Assembly (NCBI GenBank): GCA_045638465.1
Contig: JAZUBK010000017.1
Coordinates: forward strand, 1-48,608
Source of the DNA: CAKVLS01 sp045638465
GTDB taxonomy: Bacteria > Bacillota > Clostridia > Christensenellales > UBA1242
DNA length: 48,608 nt
Reading direction: 5' to 3'
Positions within the stretch are counted from its first letter, which is position 1; each line of letters begins with the position of its first letter. Positions 40,544-48,524 of this stretch are shown here, piece after piece. Below the pieces are notes generated by a model. It did not search any database, was not told the DNA's origin, and worked only from the letters and a program-made list of their open reading frames with translations. Both the position numbers and the translations under genes were made by a program.

Positions 40544-41959
40544 TTAGTTCCAGGCTGACTCTACTGCAACGCCTTCTATCGTTGGCAACATATTATTATC
40601 AATCAAATACTCATCTGTTACTTCTCTAATAATATTTGTATAGTCTTTTTTTGCAATTACTATAGGAAATTTCATACTACTAGCAGAAATAGATGGAAAA
40701 TACGTATTTGCTGTAAGTAGTACCCTTTCGGTCTCTGGATAAAAATTATACAAACACCTTGTCTCCCAAGAAGAAACCTTATCTGATTTATTCCAGTCTC
40801 CAAAACCATATATTAAAGCAAGTAGCAATCTATTCGTCTCTATGTTTGTCTTGTCAAAAAATTTAGTTATCGGATATTCGTCTATATTTCTATAATCAGT
40901 AAATATTTTTTGATATGCAAGATGTAAGTTTTCAGCAGTTGATTCTTTTTTATAACTACCTAGCATAACATCAAACTTTTTAGTTGGGTTGTAATTATCT
41001 AAAACACTAGTTAACACATTTTTTGTTGCCCAGTCTAGATACAACACGCCAAAATCTCCATAGTGAATACTAACAAGAGTATTATACTCTGCCGTTTGGT
41101 CATAATCTATTGTAGATATATATTTTATTGGGCCACCTTCATATTCATACTGTACACGGCCAGTAGGCTCAATGATTGGCTCTGGAGAATAAAAATCTAC
41201 GCTATAAGAATAAGTCCTTCCACTATGTTTAAATGTTTGAGTAATAGTAGTATCATTTTGGATTTTTACTATATCATAACCAAAAAATTCGGCATAATAC
41301 AAAGAAAGTAAATAATCTCCATTATATTCGTAATAAAAATTTTCATCTCCAATATTTAAATTAAGATTTCCTTCAAGATAAGGCTTCATTCTTCCTTGCA
41401 AATGTTCCGGGCTTATAGCAAAAATATCTTCCATTGATATACCATCGTAATATAAATCACCCATAACATAATCATACCAATATTCTAGGTCTATACCCAT
41501 ATCTGGTCTATAATATGTCCCTATACTAAAATAATTAAAAAACAACTGCGCATCAATATTTATTTTAGATTCATTAGTTACTACAAGATAGTCAATAATC
41601 ATTGTTCCTGTTTCGTTATCCCATTTAGTACTATTGGTAAATGCTTCATAAAACCTTGAAAAATCACTGTCACAACCAACTACTCTTGGATCTATAACCA
41701 TAGTTTTACCATCAGGAAACCAAATAACTTGAGCAGTATTCCCGCCATATTTGTATGTTACAACTCTCATATCATATAATGTAGTTATAGTAGATACATC
41801 GTCATCTTTATTGTCATTACCACCATTATCGCTACTTCCAGTATCTTGACTCGGAGTATCGTTTTGGTCTGCAGGTGGTTTTTGACCACAAGCAGTTAGC
41901 AAAAAACAAGGTATTATCAAAAAGATTGCAAATAAAAAACTCAATATTCTTTTCTTCAT
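40544..41959 (-). CDS. Lipoprotein with a degenerate ComEC-like metallo-beta-lactamase fold
   Basis: 471 aa. Signal peptide with lipobox LTAC (Cys24), then a D/N/S/G-rich linker (25-57). The mature protein follows secreted ComEC/Rec2-type metallo-beta-lactamase domains segment by segment: QVIWFPDGKTMVID (77-90), IDYLVVTNESKIN (122-134) where active members have THxxxDH, FSIGTYYRP (144-152), NTLVSIHYGDFGVLYLDWAT (293-312) where they have FTGDAE, and KFDVMLGSYKKEST (328-341) where they have ADVLKVGHHGSxTS. Every metal ligand I can align is replaced, so it is probably not an active hydrolase. GGAGGAG precedes the start, 25 bases after the TPR gene: one operon. The fold call is by eye. Confidence 0.7.
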   Translation of the reverse strand: MKKRILSFLFAIFLIIPCFLLTACGQKPPADQNDTPSQDTGSSDNGGNDNKDDDVSTITTLYDMRVVTYKYGGNTAQVIWFPDGKTMVIDPRVVGCDSDFSRFYEAFTNSTKWDNETGTMIIDYLVVTNESKINIDAQLFFNYFSIGTYYRPDMGIDLEYWYDYVMGDLYYDGISMEDIFAISPEHLQGRMKPYLEGNLNLNIGDENFYYEYNGDYLLSLYYAEFFGYDIVKIQNDTTITQTFKHSGRTYSYSVDFYSPEPIIEPTGRVQYEYEGGPIKYISTIDYDQTAEYNTLVSIHYGDFGVLYLDWATKNVLTSVLDNYNPTKKFDVMLGSYKKESTAENLHLAYQKIFTDYRNIDEYPITKFFDKTNIETNRLLLALIYGFGDWNKSDKVSSWETRCLYNFYPETERVLLTANTYFPSISASSMKFPIVIAKKDYTNIIREVTDEYLIDNNMLPTIEGVAVESAWN

Positions 41960-41984
41960 ATTTACTCCTCCAAATTACTTTTGT

Positions 41985-43589
41985 TTATTTATCACTTATA
42001 TAAAACTTCCAAAAGTCTTCTTGGTTTACATTAAAATATTTGCAAGTTTCTCTAATTGTTGTTTTATTTCTAAAGCTATCAAACTCATAATAAATAATAG
42101 CTGCCAAAATATATGGATCTTCTATTCCTTCTTTGCAAAACTCTTTTATATTATCAAAATAATAGTTTAGATTATAAATCCATCTATTACCACTTTTTCC
42201 GATAATACGATTAACAAGTAAAGTATACGCTTTATAAAATACTTCGTCCTTTTTATTTTTCATAGACAAAGGCACAAAACCAATCAAGTTACCATCATAA
42301 GAGATAACATAATCTTCGTTATAACCCAAATCTAGTCGTCTTGATATAATTATTTGTTTAAGTGTTTTATCGACCTCTTCTGCAACATATAATTGTTGGA
42401 ATAACTCTTTTAGCCCCAATATCTTAGAAGCTCGTGTAAAGAATAAGTTTTTTAAATGCTTATCTTTAATGGTTGCAACCCATTTTACAAAGGCCTCATC
42501 GCAAGAAACTGTTTCTTCAAACTTATCATCAGAATACTCAACCACAGCCTTCAACTTTGACTTTAACTTTCGGTCAAAAGTTTTACACATTGTAAAATAA
42601 TCATAAGTTTTTGGGCTTTCATTTTTTTCACATAATTTAAGCATCTCTAAATAATAGATAACATCTAGTTTAGCAACTTCCTTTAGATCAAGTAATTTAT
42701 CTTTTGCCTTACTAAATAACCCAAGCCCTAAACAAATAGATGCGTATAAGTTATTTGCATTTTTATCATATGGTTTAATCTTCAAAAACTTCTCTAAAGT
42801 CTCTAAACATAACATCATATCATCAGATTCTAAAAGCGACAAAGCAAACTTAAACAAATCAACTTCATTTAGTTTTGCTTTTTTTATCTCTTCGACTAGC
42901 GCTTTCCTTTCTTCTTCTCTACCTAGTTCATTTAAAACAACCACCATGCTTATCTTATCTCTAATAGTCATTTCTTCACTAGGTAATAGATTTATTGCTA
43001 TATCTGATTTCCCTGACATATAATAACAATCAATAAGAAGTTCTCTTGTCTCTTGAGATTTTTTATAATCATATTTGCTTAAAACCTCAATAGCCTCATC
43101 AAAGTGCTCATCTTCGTACAAATCTAAAGCATAGTTGTAGTCTTTTTGAAACTCTTGGCTATCTTCTAGTTTTACTTCTCTTATTTTTGGTTTTAGTTCT
43201 TTATGCAAAAACTCAAAAACCTTATTTACAGCTTCTTTCTCTTTTTTGTCAGCCTCAGTAAACATAAACAATTCTTTATATTTATTTGCCAAAATAAGGT
43301 TCTTTTCGGTCACGGCGTTTTCAAACATTGACCTTACAGCCTTAGACTGAAGTGGCCTTGATAGTAGCGACAACATAAAATACTCACTGCTTCTAGCATA
43401 ATCTTCCATACAATTATACATAAGTCCCAGTATAAAGTAGATTTCAAGTTTTTCTCCACCAACTGCTACTTTTTCGGCCTTATTCAAAAATTTAACGCTA
43501 TTTATAAAATTTTTATTTTCAAATGCCCCCATTGCTTTTTCACAATAGTATCCGGCATCTCTTCTTATGTTAGTAATCATTGCATCCAT
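41985..43589 (-). CDS. TPR-repeat protein with a cyclin/HTH-like C-terminus
   Basis: 534 aa, cytoplasmic. The N-terminal two thirds is a helical solenoid with TPR-like repeats (GAFENKNFINSVKFLNKAEKVA, YARSSEYFMLSLLSRP, LYEDEHFDEAIEVLSKYD, LFSKAKDKLLDLKEVA). The last 50 residues (DPYILAAIIYYEFDSF...IRETCKYFNVNQEDFWKFY) resemble a cyclin/TFIIB-type helical repeat ending in a helix-turn-helix, as in some Firmicutes TPR or SEC-C proteins; this is a by-eye resemblance. No ribosome binding site is present; a promoter ends about seven bases before the ATG. It is co-transcribed with the degenerate lactamase-fold lipoprotein. Confidence 0.75.
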   Translation of the reverse strand: MDAMITNIRRDAGYYCEKAMGAFENKNFINSVKFLNKAEKVAVGGEKLEIYFILGLMYNCMEDYARSSEYFMLSLLSRPLQSKAVRSMFENAVTEKNLILANKYKELFMFTEADKKEKEAVNKVFEFLHKELKPKIREVKLEDSQEFQKDYNYALDLYEDEHFDEAIEVLSKYDYKKSQETRELLIDCYYMSGKSDIAINLLPSEEMTIRDKISMVVVLNELGREEERKALVEEIKKAKLNEVDLFKFALSLLESDDMMLCLETLEKFLKIKPYDKNANNLYASICLGLGLFSKAKDKLLDLKEVAKLDVIYYLEMLKLCEKNESPKTYDYFTMCKTFDRKLKSKLKAVVEYSDDKFEETVSCDEAFVKWVATIKDKHLKNLFFTRASKILGLKELFQQLYVAEEVDKTLKQIIISRRLDLGYNEDYVISYDGNLIGFVPLSMKNKKDEVFYKAYTLLVNRIIGKSGNRWIYNLNYYFDNIKEFCKEGIEDPYILAAIIYYEFDSFRNKTTIRETCKYFNVNQEDFWKFYISDK

Positions 43590-43596
43590 ATTATAT

Positions 43597-43625
43597 AATA
43601 TACCAAAATATTACAAAAATGTCAT
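43597..43625 (-). promoter_or_regulatory. Promoter of the TPR gene, leaderless arrangement
   Basis: Minus-strand ATGACA (43625-43620), 17-base spacer, TATATT (43602-43597). Seven bases separate the -10 from the ATG at 43589. Confidence 0.6.
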
Positions 43626-43676
43626 TACAAAAAACCCTAGTAGTATACTTTTTTTGTTTTCACACAAATTATATAT

Positions 43677-44258
43677 ATGAAACATAAAGGTATCTATATA
43701 TTTTTTGGATTAATTACTCTATTTTCTATGACCTCTTTTGTATTGCCTAGCTTTGCACAAACAAAAACTGCTGCCTCAAAACAAGAACAAATCAAAGAGG
43801 TAGAAACAAAAAAAGAACCCGTTATCCTATACAAAGACAACTGGTTTGATTTTGTAAACGAATATTGGGAAAAATACACCACAGTAGCTACTGTCATTGA
43901 TATAAATAGCGGCATCAGTTACGATGTTTTGAGAGTTGGAGGATACAACCATGCCGATGTTGAGCCAATAGACAGTTTAAATACCACAATTATGCATGAT
44001 ATATATTCAAATCAATGGCAATGGACTAGAAGGCCTGTATGGGTAAAAATCAAAGACAGATATATAGCAGCATCAATTAACGGCTATCCTCACGCATACG
44101 ATTATGTAGCAGGTAACGATATGACAGGGCATACTTGTATTCATTTTTACAAAAGCCGCACCCACGGTACAAACAACTGGGACCCTGAGCACAGAGAATG
44201 TGTAGAAATAGCCTACGCCTCTCAAGAACTTTTTAATAACTATGTAGGCAACAAATAA
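43677..44258 (+). CDS. Secreted protein with a His/Cys-rich GHxCIHF domain, function unknown
   Basis: 193 aa. A signal peptide (about 1-27, ending SFA) lacks a lipobox cysteine. The mature C-terminal domain has RVGGYNHADVEP (86-97), RYIAASINGYPHA (128-140), GHTCIHFYKSRTHGTN (151-166) and a final EHRECVEIA. The pattern occurs in secreted Clostridia proteins, often beside peptidoglycan-binding modules. The PHA followed by GHTCIHF recalls the HG...SHGCIR active site of L,D-transpeptidases, which would make Cys154 the nucleophile; that is inference. TATACT at 43644-43649 is a possible -10; no ribosome binding site is seen before the ATG. Confidence 0.72.
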   Translation: MKHKGIYIFFGLITLFSMTSFVLPSFAQTKTAASKQEQIKEVETKKEPVILYKDNWFDFVNEYWEKYTTVATVIDINSGISYDVLRVGGYNHADVEPIDSLNTTIMHDIYSNQWQWTRRPVWVKIKDRYIAASINGYPHAYDYVAGNDMTGHTCIHFYKSRTHGTNNWDPEHRECVEIAYASQELFNNYVGNK

Positions 44259-44290
44259 AAAAAGTTAGGCAATTACCTAACTTTTTTTAA
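44257..44290. terminator. Bidirectional terminator at 44.27 kb
   Basis: AAAGTTAGG (44261-44269) pairs with CCTAACTTT (44276-44284), six-base loop, with T-runs on both strands; it serves the secreted-protein gene and the convergent zinc-ribbon gene. Confidence 0.92.
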
Positions 44291-44305
44291 GGAGTATTAT
44301 ATGAA

Positions 44306-45001
44306 TTATTTTTTATAGATAAGTCTTCTACATTGTTCGCACTCTACATACCCGTTGGCATTTAGTTTGCTCTCATATGCTGCAGATAGTCCCATACTGC
44401 AACCACCACATGATTTACCATTTAGTGCTACAAAAACTGGGAATATTCCATCTGCTCTTGACTTTTTGTATCTATCCAAAATCTTTGAATCGATTTGTTT
44501 TTCTAAACTAGCAAGTTGAGAAGTTACTTCTTTGATTTGTGGCTCTAGTGTTGCACAAACTTTATCATACTCTTCTTTTGCTTGTTTGTGCTTTGTCTTT
44601 GCAACGATAATATTTTGTCTTACTTTTTCAAAGTCTTTCAAAATTTGATTTCCTTGCATAGATGCTTTTGATACTGCCCTTCCCAAATTACTCAATTTGT
44701 TTGACATATCAGTAATTTTTTTGTTAAGGTCTTCAAGTTCTTTTTCACTCTTATCATCAATAGGTGTTGAAATCAACTTTTCCAAAGCTTTTTCTACTTG
44801 TACATACTCTGCTTTGCATTTTTCAAAACCATCAAAAATATCTTTTGCTTGAATTTCTAAAGTAGCAAGATCTGATTGTTCTTTCTTTACAGTTGCTACC
44901 ATCTTAGCCAAAAGATCTTTTGCCTTATTGTTATTTAACTCTCTATTTAGTTTGATTAATTTTGCTTCAGTTGCTTGATAATTTAGAATTTGAGTTAACA
45001 T
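44306..45001 (-). CDS. Coiled-coil protein with C-terminal C4 zinc ribbon (CT398-like)
   Basis: 231 aa from the start at 45001 (MLTQILNYQATEAKL), preceded by GGGAG and overlapping the trmK stop by seven bases. A long antiparallel coiled coil (about 10-180) is followed by a C4 zinc ribbon: CGGCSMGL and CEQCRRLIY, near the end. CT398-type proteins are widely conserved next to nif3-like genes and may act in protein export or flagellar function in some species; the role is not settled. In many Firmicutes a Nif3-like gene lies between trmK and this gene; it is absent here. Confidence 0.88.
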   Translation of the reverse strand: MLTQILNYQATEAKLIKLNRELNNNKAKDLLAKMVATVKKEQSDLATLEIQAKDIFDGFEKCKAEYVQVEKALEKLISTPIDDKSEKELEDLNKKITDMSNKLSNLGRAVSKASMQGNQILKDFEKVRQNIIVAKTKHKQAKEEYDKVCATLEPQIKEVTSQLASLEKQIDSKILDRYKKSRADGIFPVFVALNGKSCGGCSMGLSAAYESKLNANGYVECEQCRRLIYKK

Positions 45002-45675
45002 AAATCTTCTCCCTTTTTTATACATTGGCAAAGAACATCATAATAAAGTTTTTTCTCTTGCGTTAGCGTCTTTGCACTTTTTAATATTTCATCATATAGT
45101 TGTTTTTCACTAGCCAAATATTCCCTGAAATCTTCTGGGTATTGCTCTACATTTGTCTTACCAAAAAATAACTCTGGTTTAGTCAAAGTATCCTCACCAA
45201 AAACAGCTTCCAACACGAAATAAAATTGTTTACCATCTTTGACAACAACATCTTGATTTATTTTGTAGCCATTGTTTATAAGGTACTCTCTTAAATTTAC
45301 TACATTTTTTTGTGGTTGCAAAATAAATGAGTGAATATTTTGTTTATTTTTAATTTTTGACAAAATTTTAATTATTTCTTCGCCACCCATACCTGCAATA
45401 ATTGTTTGTACATTATCTTGAATATCGCAAAGTCCATCAAGGCCATCACAAACAACAAAAACAGATTTATCCAAAAAATTTAGTTTTTGCATAAGTTGTC
45501 TAGCTTTTTCTAAACTTTTGCTACTAATATCAGTAAGATAAGCTTTTTTAATTTTGCCGTCTAAAAACAACTGGCCAACCAACTTGCCATGGTCAGTACC
45601 AATATCTGCTATGATATTGTGGCTAGTCATATCGTATATTTTTTTTAGTCTACAATCTTTTATAAGATTAGGCAT
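44995..45675 (-). CDS. trmK: tRNA (adenine-22-N1)-methyltransferase TrmK
   Basis: SAM-dependent enzyme making m1A22 in bacterial tRNAs. Motif I is NIIADIGTDHGKLVGQL (Bacillus has ADIGSDHAYLP), then AYLTDISSKSLEKARQ, CDGLDGL, TIIAGMGGEEI and LQPQKNVVNLREYLINNGY. 226 aa. The ATG at 45675 is chosen; an in-frame GTG directly before it, at 45678, is also possible. Both lie inside the end of sigA, with AAAGG a few bases upstream. The sigA-trmK order is typical of Firmicutes. Confidence 0.94.
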   Translation of the reverse strand: MPNLIKDCRLKKIYDMTSHNIIADIGTDHGKLVGQLFLDGKIKKAYLTDISSKSLEKARQLMQKLNFLDKSVFVVCDGLDGLCDIQDNVQTIIAGMGGEEIIKILSKIKNKQNIHSFILQPQKNVVNLREYLINNGYKINQDVVVKDGKQFYFVLEAVFGEDTLTKPELFFGKTNVEQYPEDFREYLASEKQLYDEILKSAKTLTQEKKLYYDVLCQCIKKGEDLC

Positions 45676-46744
45676 CACAATAACCTTTTAGTCTCTTACA
45701 TCTGTTTGGATTTCTTAGTTTTCTCAAAGCTTTTGCTTCGATTTGTCTTATTCTTTCTCTTGTTACATTAAACTCTTTGCCGACTTCTTCCAAAGTTCTT
45801 GGGTGTGAGTCATCAAGACCATATCTTAGTCTGATAACTTTTTGCTCTCTAGGAGTTAGTGTATCAATAGCAGCAAGTAGTTGCTCTTTCAAAATCAAAT
45901 CTTCAGCAGCTTTTACTGGAGACTTCATACTTTCATCTTCAACGAAGTCTTTGATTGAGCTATCTTCTTCTTCACCAACTGGGTTTTCTAGAGATACTGG
46001 GTCTTGAGCTATCTTTTGAATTTCGTGTACTTTTTCTACAGAAATTCCCATTTTGTCAGCAATTTCTTCAGATGTAGGGTCTCTACCCAACTCTTGAAGT
46101 AATTGTCTACTAACACGGATAAGTTTATTGATTGTTTCAACCATATGTACAGGAATTCTGATTGTTCTTGCTTGGTCAGCTATTGCTCTTGTGATAGATT
46201 GTCTAATCCACCATGTAGCATAAGTTGAGAATCTAAAGCCTTTTGTGTAGTCAAATTTTTCTACAGCTTTCAAAAGACCAAGGTTTCCTTCTTGGATAAG
46301 GTCCAAAAAGTGCATACTAGTTCTACCAACATATTTTTTTGCAATAGAAACAACAAGTCTTAGGTTAGCTTCGCTTAGTTTTGCTCTAGCATAAGCATCA
46401 CCTTCTGCCATTCTTTTTGCAAGTTCTATTTCTTCATCTTGTTGCAAAAGTGGAACTTTACCAATGTCTTTTAGATACATTTTAACTGGGTCATCTACAC
46501 TTACTTCGCTGATGATTTTAGAAAAATCTTCTACTTCTTCTACAGCGTCTTTTTGGTATTTGATTTTGAAGCCTTGTTCTTGAAGATAAGTCAAAACTTC
46601 ATTTACTTCTTCTACAGAAGCATCGTACTTCAAAAGTCTTAAAACAACGTCTTCTTCATTAATAAATTCTTTTCCCTTTGATACCTCAACAAGTTTGTTA
46701 ACTTCTGGTACAAATCTCTCATTAAACATAAAATTATTCTCCAA
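45668..46744 (-). CDS. sigA: RNA polymerase primary sigma factor SigA/RpoD
   Basis: Housekeeping sigma factor recognising the TTGACA/TATAAT promoters seen across the window; 358 aa, the short Gram-positive type. Region 1.2 DPVKMYLKDIGKVPLL, region 2 NLRLVVSIAKKYVGRTSMHFLDLIQEGN and GFRFSTYATWWIRQSI, region 3 IRIPVHMVETINKL, region 4 LTPREQKVIRLRYGL and EEVGKEFNVTRERIRQIEAKALRKLR. It ends CKRLKGYCDA, a slight variation on the usual RSKRLKDFLE. It overlaps dnaG by 11 bases. Confidence 0.98.
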   Translation of the reverse strand: MENNFMFNERFVPEVNKLVEVSKGKEFINEEDVVLRLLKYDASVEEVNEVLTYLQEQGFKIKYQKDAVEEVEDFSKIISEVSVDDPVKMYLKDIGKVPLLQQDEEIELAKRMAEGDAYARAKLSEANLRLVVSIAKKYVGRTSMHFLDLIQEGNLGLLKAVEKFDYTKGFRFSTYATWWIRQSITRAIADQARTIRIPVHMVETINKLIRVSRQLLQELGRDPTSEEIADKMGISVEKVHEIQKIAQDPVSLENPVGEEEDSSIKDFVEDESMKSPVKAAEDLILKEQLLAAIDTLTPREQKVIRLRYGLDDSHPRTLEEVGKEFNVTRERIRQIEAKALRKLRNPNRCKRLKGYCDA

Positions 46745-48524
46745 TTTTTCTATTTTTTAATTCTTTAGTAACTATGCTTAGTTGCATAGCAATAGCTCTG
46801 CGCTTATCAAGGTCTGTTTCTTTTTTGTATTCTTCCATAAGCTTTTCTTGTTTCATTTGAAGTCCCATAGAATAAATAACTCTCAAACTTTGCTTGAAAT
46901 ACGCCTCTTGCTTTTCACCAAACTCTTCAAAATTAAAATCTATAATATCTTTTATATCAGGGTTTTCGTCCACATCAAACATATCAAATAAACTACTTAC
47001 AGTAAATTTGATATCTTTTTCGAAACAATCTTTTACATAATCAAATAATTTTTGATGATTTGGGTTTTTGAAATACATTGTTCCCAAATCTTCAAAGTGC
47101 GCATAAGGTTTTTTGTGTATAAAACTTGCAATAATAAACTTAATTGCTTTTTGAATAGAGTTTTCTCTCTTTTCTAAGGATTTTTCTTGGGTTTGTGAAA
47201 TCTCTACTTTAATCTCTTTGCCAATATCACGTCTCAAAATGTCAACAGCAATATTTGTAAGTTTACTCAAAAGTTTCAAATAAACTTCTTGCTCTGAGTT
47301 CGTGCCAAGATCTTTGATTATCTCAAAAGCCTCTGCCAAAAACTTTCTCTTATCATAGTTGTTTGTCAAATTAAAACGCTTAGATAAACTAATCAACTTA
47401 TAGTCCAAGGCAGGAATTGCTTTTTCTATATACTCTAGCAATTTGTCCTTACCATACTTTGTCAAAAAGTCATCTGGGTCAAGTCCGTCTGGCAAAACCG
47501 CACATCTAACGTCTAAGCCACCATCAAGCAAAATATCAACCGATCTAAACATTGCTTTTTGACCAGCGTTATCTCCGTCTAAGCACAGTACAACTCTTTC
47601 GCAGAATCTCTTTAGTTCTCTTGCATGATGTTCGGTAATTGCCGTACCCATACACGCAACAGTATTTTCGATTCCTGATTTTACCATTGATATAACATCA
47701 ACGTTTCCTTCTACAATAATAATTGTATCAAGACCTCTTTCTTGCTTTAATTTTTTAATATTGTTTATGTTATATACAATTCTGCTCTTATCAAAAATCG
47801 GCGTTTGAGTTGTATTTTTATATTTTGCATAATCTGAAGCTTCCAAAACTCTTCCCGTAAAACCTATACAGTTTCCATAAGAGTTAATAATAGGAAACAT
47901 AACCCTATCAGCGTTAACGTCATAATAATATTTATTGCCGTTGCCTTTGTCTTTGCACTCGGTTATACCTGCCTCTTTCATAAGTGCTGCAGATATACCT
48001 TTGCTTTTAAAGTGCTCTATACTACTTGTCCAACCATCGCAATAACCTATATGGAACTTTTTGATTATTTCATCATTAAGCCCTCTTTTTGCCAGGTAAT
48101 CTCTTGCTTTTTGTGCCACAGGCAATTTTAGGTTGGCCTCATAAAAAGCCATAACCTCATCACATACATTATAAAGTTTGTCTTTAACTTTTTGCTTTTT
48201 TAAAACTTCTTCATCGCCTGTCCACTCAGGAACTTCCATACCGACAGACTTGGCTAGTTGTTTAACTGCGCCCATAAAGTCTAGTGATTCCATTTTTTCT
48301 ACAAACTTGATTACATCACCACTTTCGCCACAACCAAAGCAGTGATAAAATTGCTCTACCTCGTTTACAGCAAAAGAAGGTGTCTTCTCAAAGTGAAATG
48401 GACAACACCCCCAGTAAGTTTTTCCCTTTTTGTTTAGTGGGACATATTTTGATATAGTAGACACTATATCGCATTTTTCCTTCAACTGCATTATAAAATC
48501 AGTTGGATATCCTTTGTTTTGCAT
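46734..48524 (-). CDS. dnaG: DNA primase
   Basis: Makes RNA primers for replication; 596 aa. The N-terminal CHC2 zinc finger has Cys41, His44, Cys62 and Cys65 (GCCPFHFEKTPSF, HCFGCGESGD). The Toprim core is seen in IIIVEGNVDVISM and VVLCLDGDNAGQKA, with DGLDPDDFL after it. A C-terminal helicase-binding domain (about 440-596) follows. GGAGAG precedes the start. It heads dnaG-sigA-trmK-zinc-ribbon, all overlapping. The 84 bases upstream hold no gene; I see no convincing promoter there. Confidence 0.98.
   Translation of the reverse strand: MQNKGYPTDFIMQLKEKCDIVSTISKYVPLNKKGKTYWGCCPFHFEKTPSFAVNEVEQFYHCFGCGESGDVIKFVEKMESLDFMGAVKQLAKSVGMEVPEWTGDEEVLKKQKVKDKLYNVCDEVMAFYEANLKLPVAQKARDYLAKRGLNDEIIKKFHIGYCDGWTSSIEHFKSKGISAALMKEAGITECKDKGNGNKYYYDVNADRVMFPIINSYGNCIGFTGRVLEASDYAKYKNTTQTPIFDKSRIVYNINNIKKLKQERGLDTIIIVEGNVDVISMVKSGIENTVACMGTAITEHHARELKRFCERVVLCLDGDNAGQKAMFRSVDILLDGGLDVRCAVLPDGLDPDDFLTKYGKDKLLEYIEKAIPALDYKLISLSKRFNLTNNYDKRKFLAEAFEIIKDLGTNSEQEVYLKLLSKLTNIAVDILRRDIGKEIKVEISQTQEKSLEKRENSIQKAIKFIIASFIHKKPYAHFEDLGTMYFKNPNHQKLFDYVKDCFEKDIKFTVSSLFDMFDVDENPDIKDIIDFNFEEFGEKQEAYFKQSLRVIYSMGLQMKQEKLMEEYKKETDLDKRRAIAMQLSIVTKELKNRKIGE

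Noticed and set aside
44301..44318. A five-codon reading frame (M-N-Y-F-L-stop) with an apparent AAGGAG site directly after a terminator.
   Set aside because: Too short to assess, lies downstream of a strong terminator and overlaps the end of the convergent zinc-ribbon gene; chance is likely.
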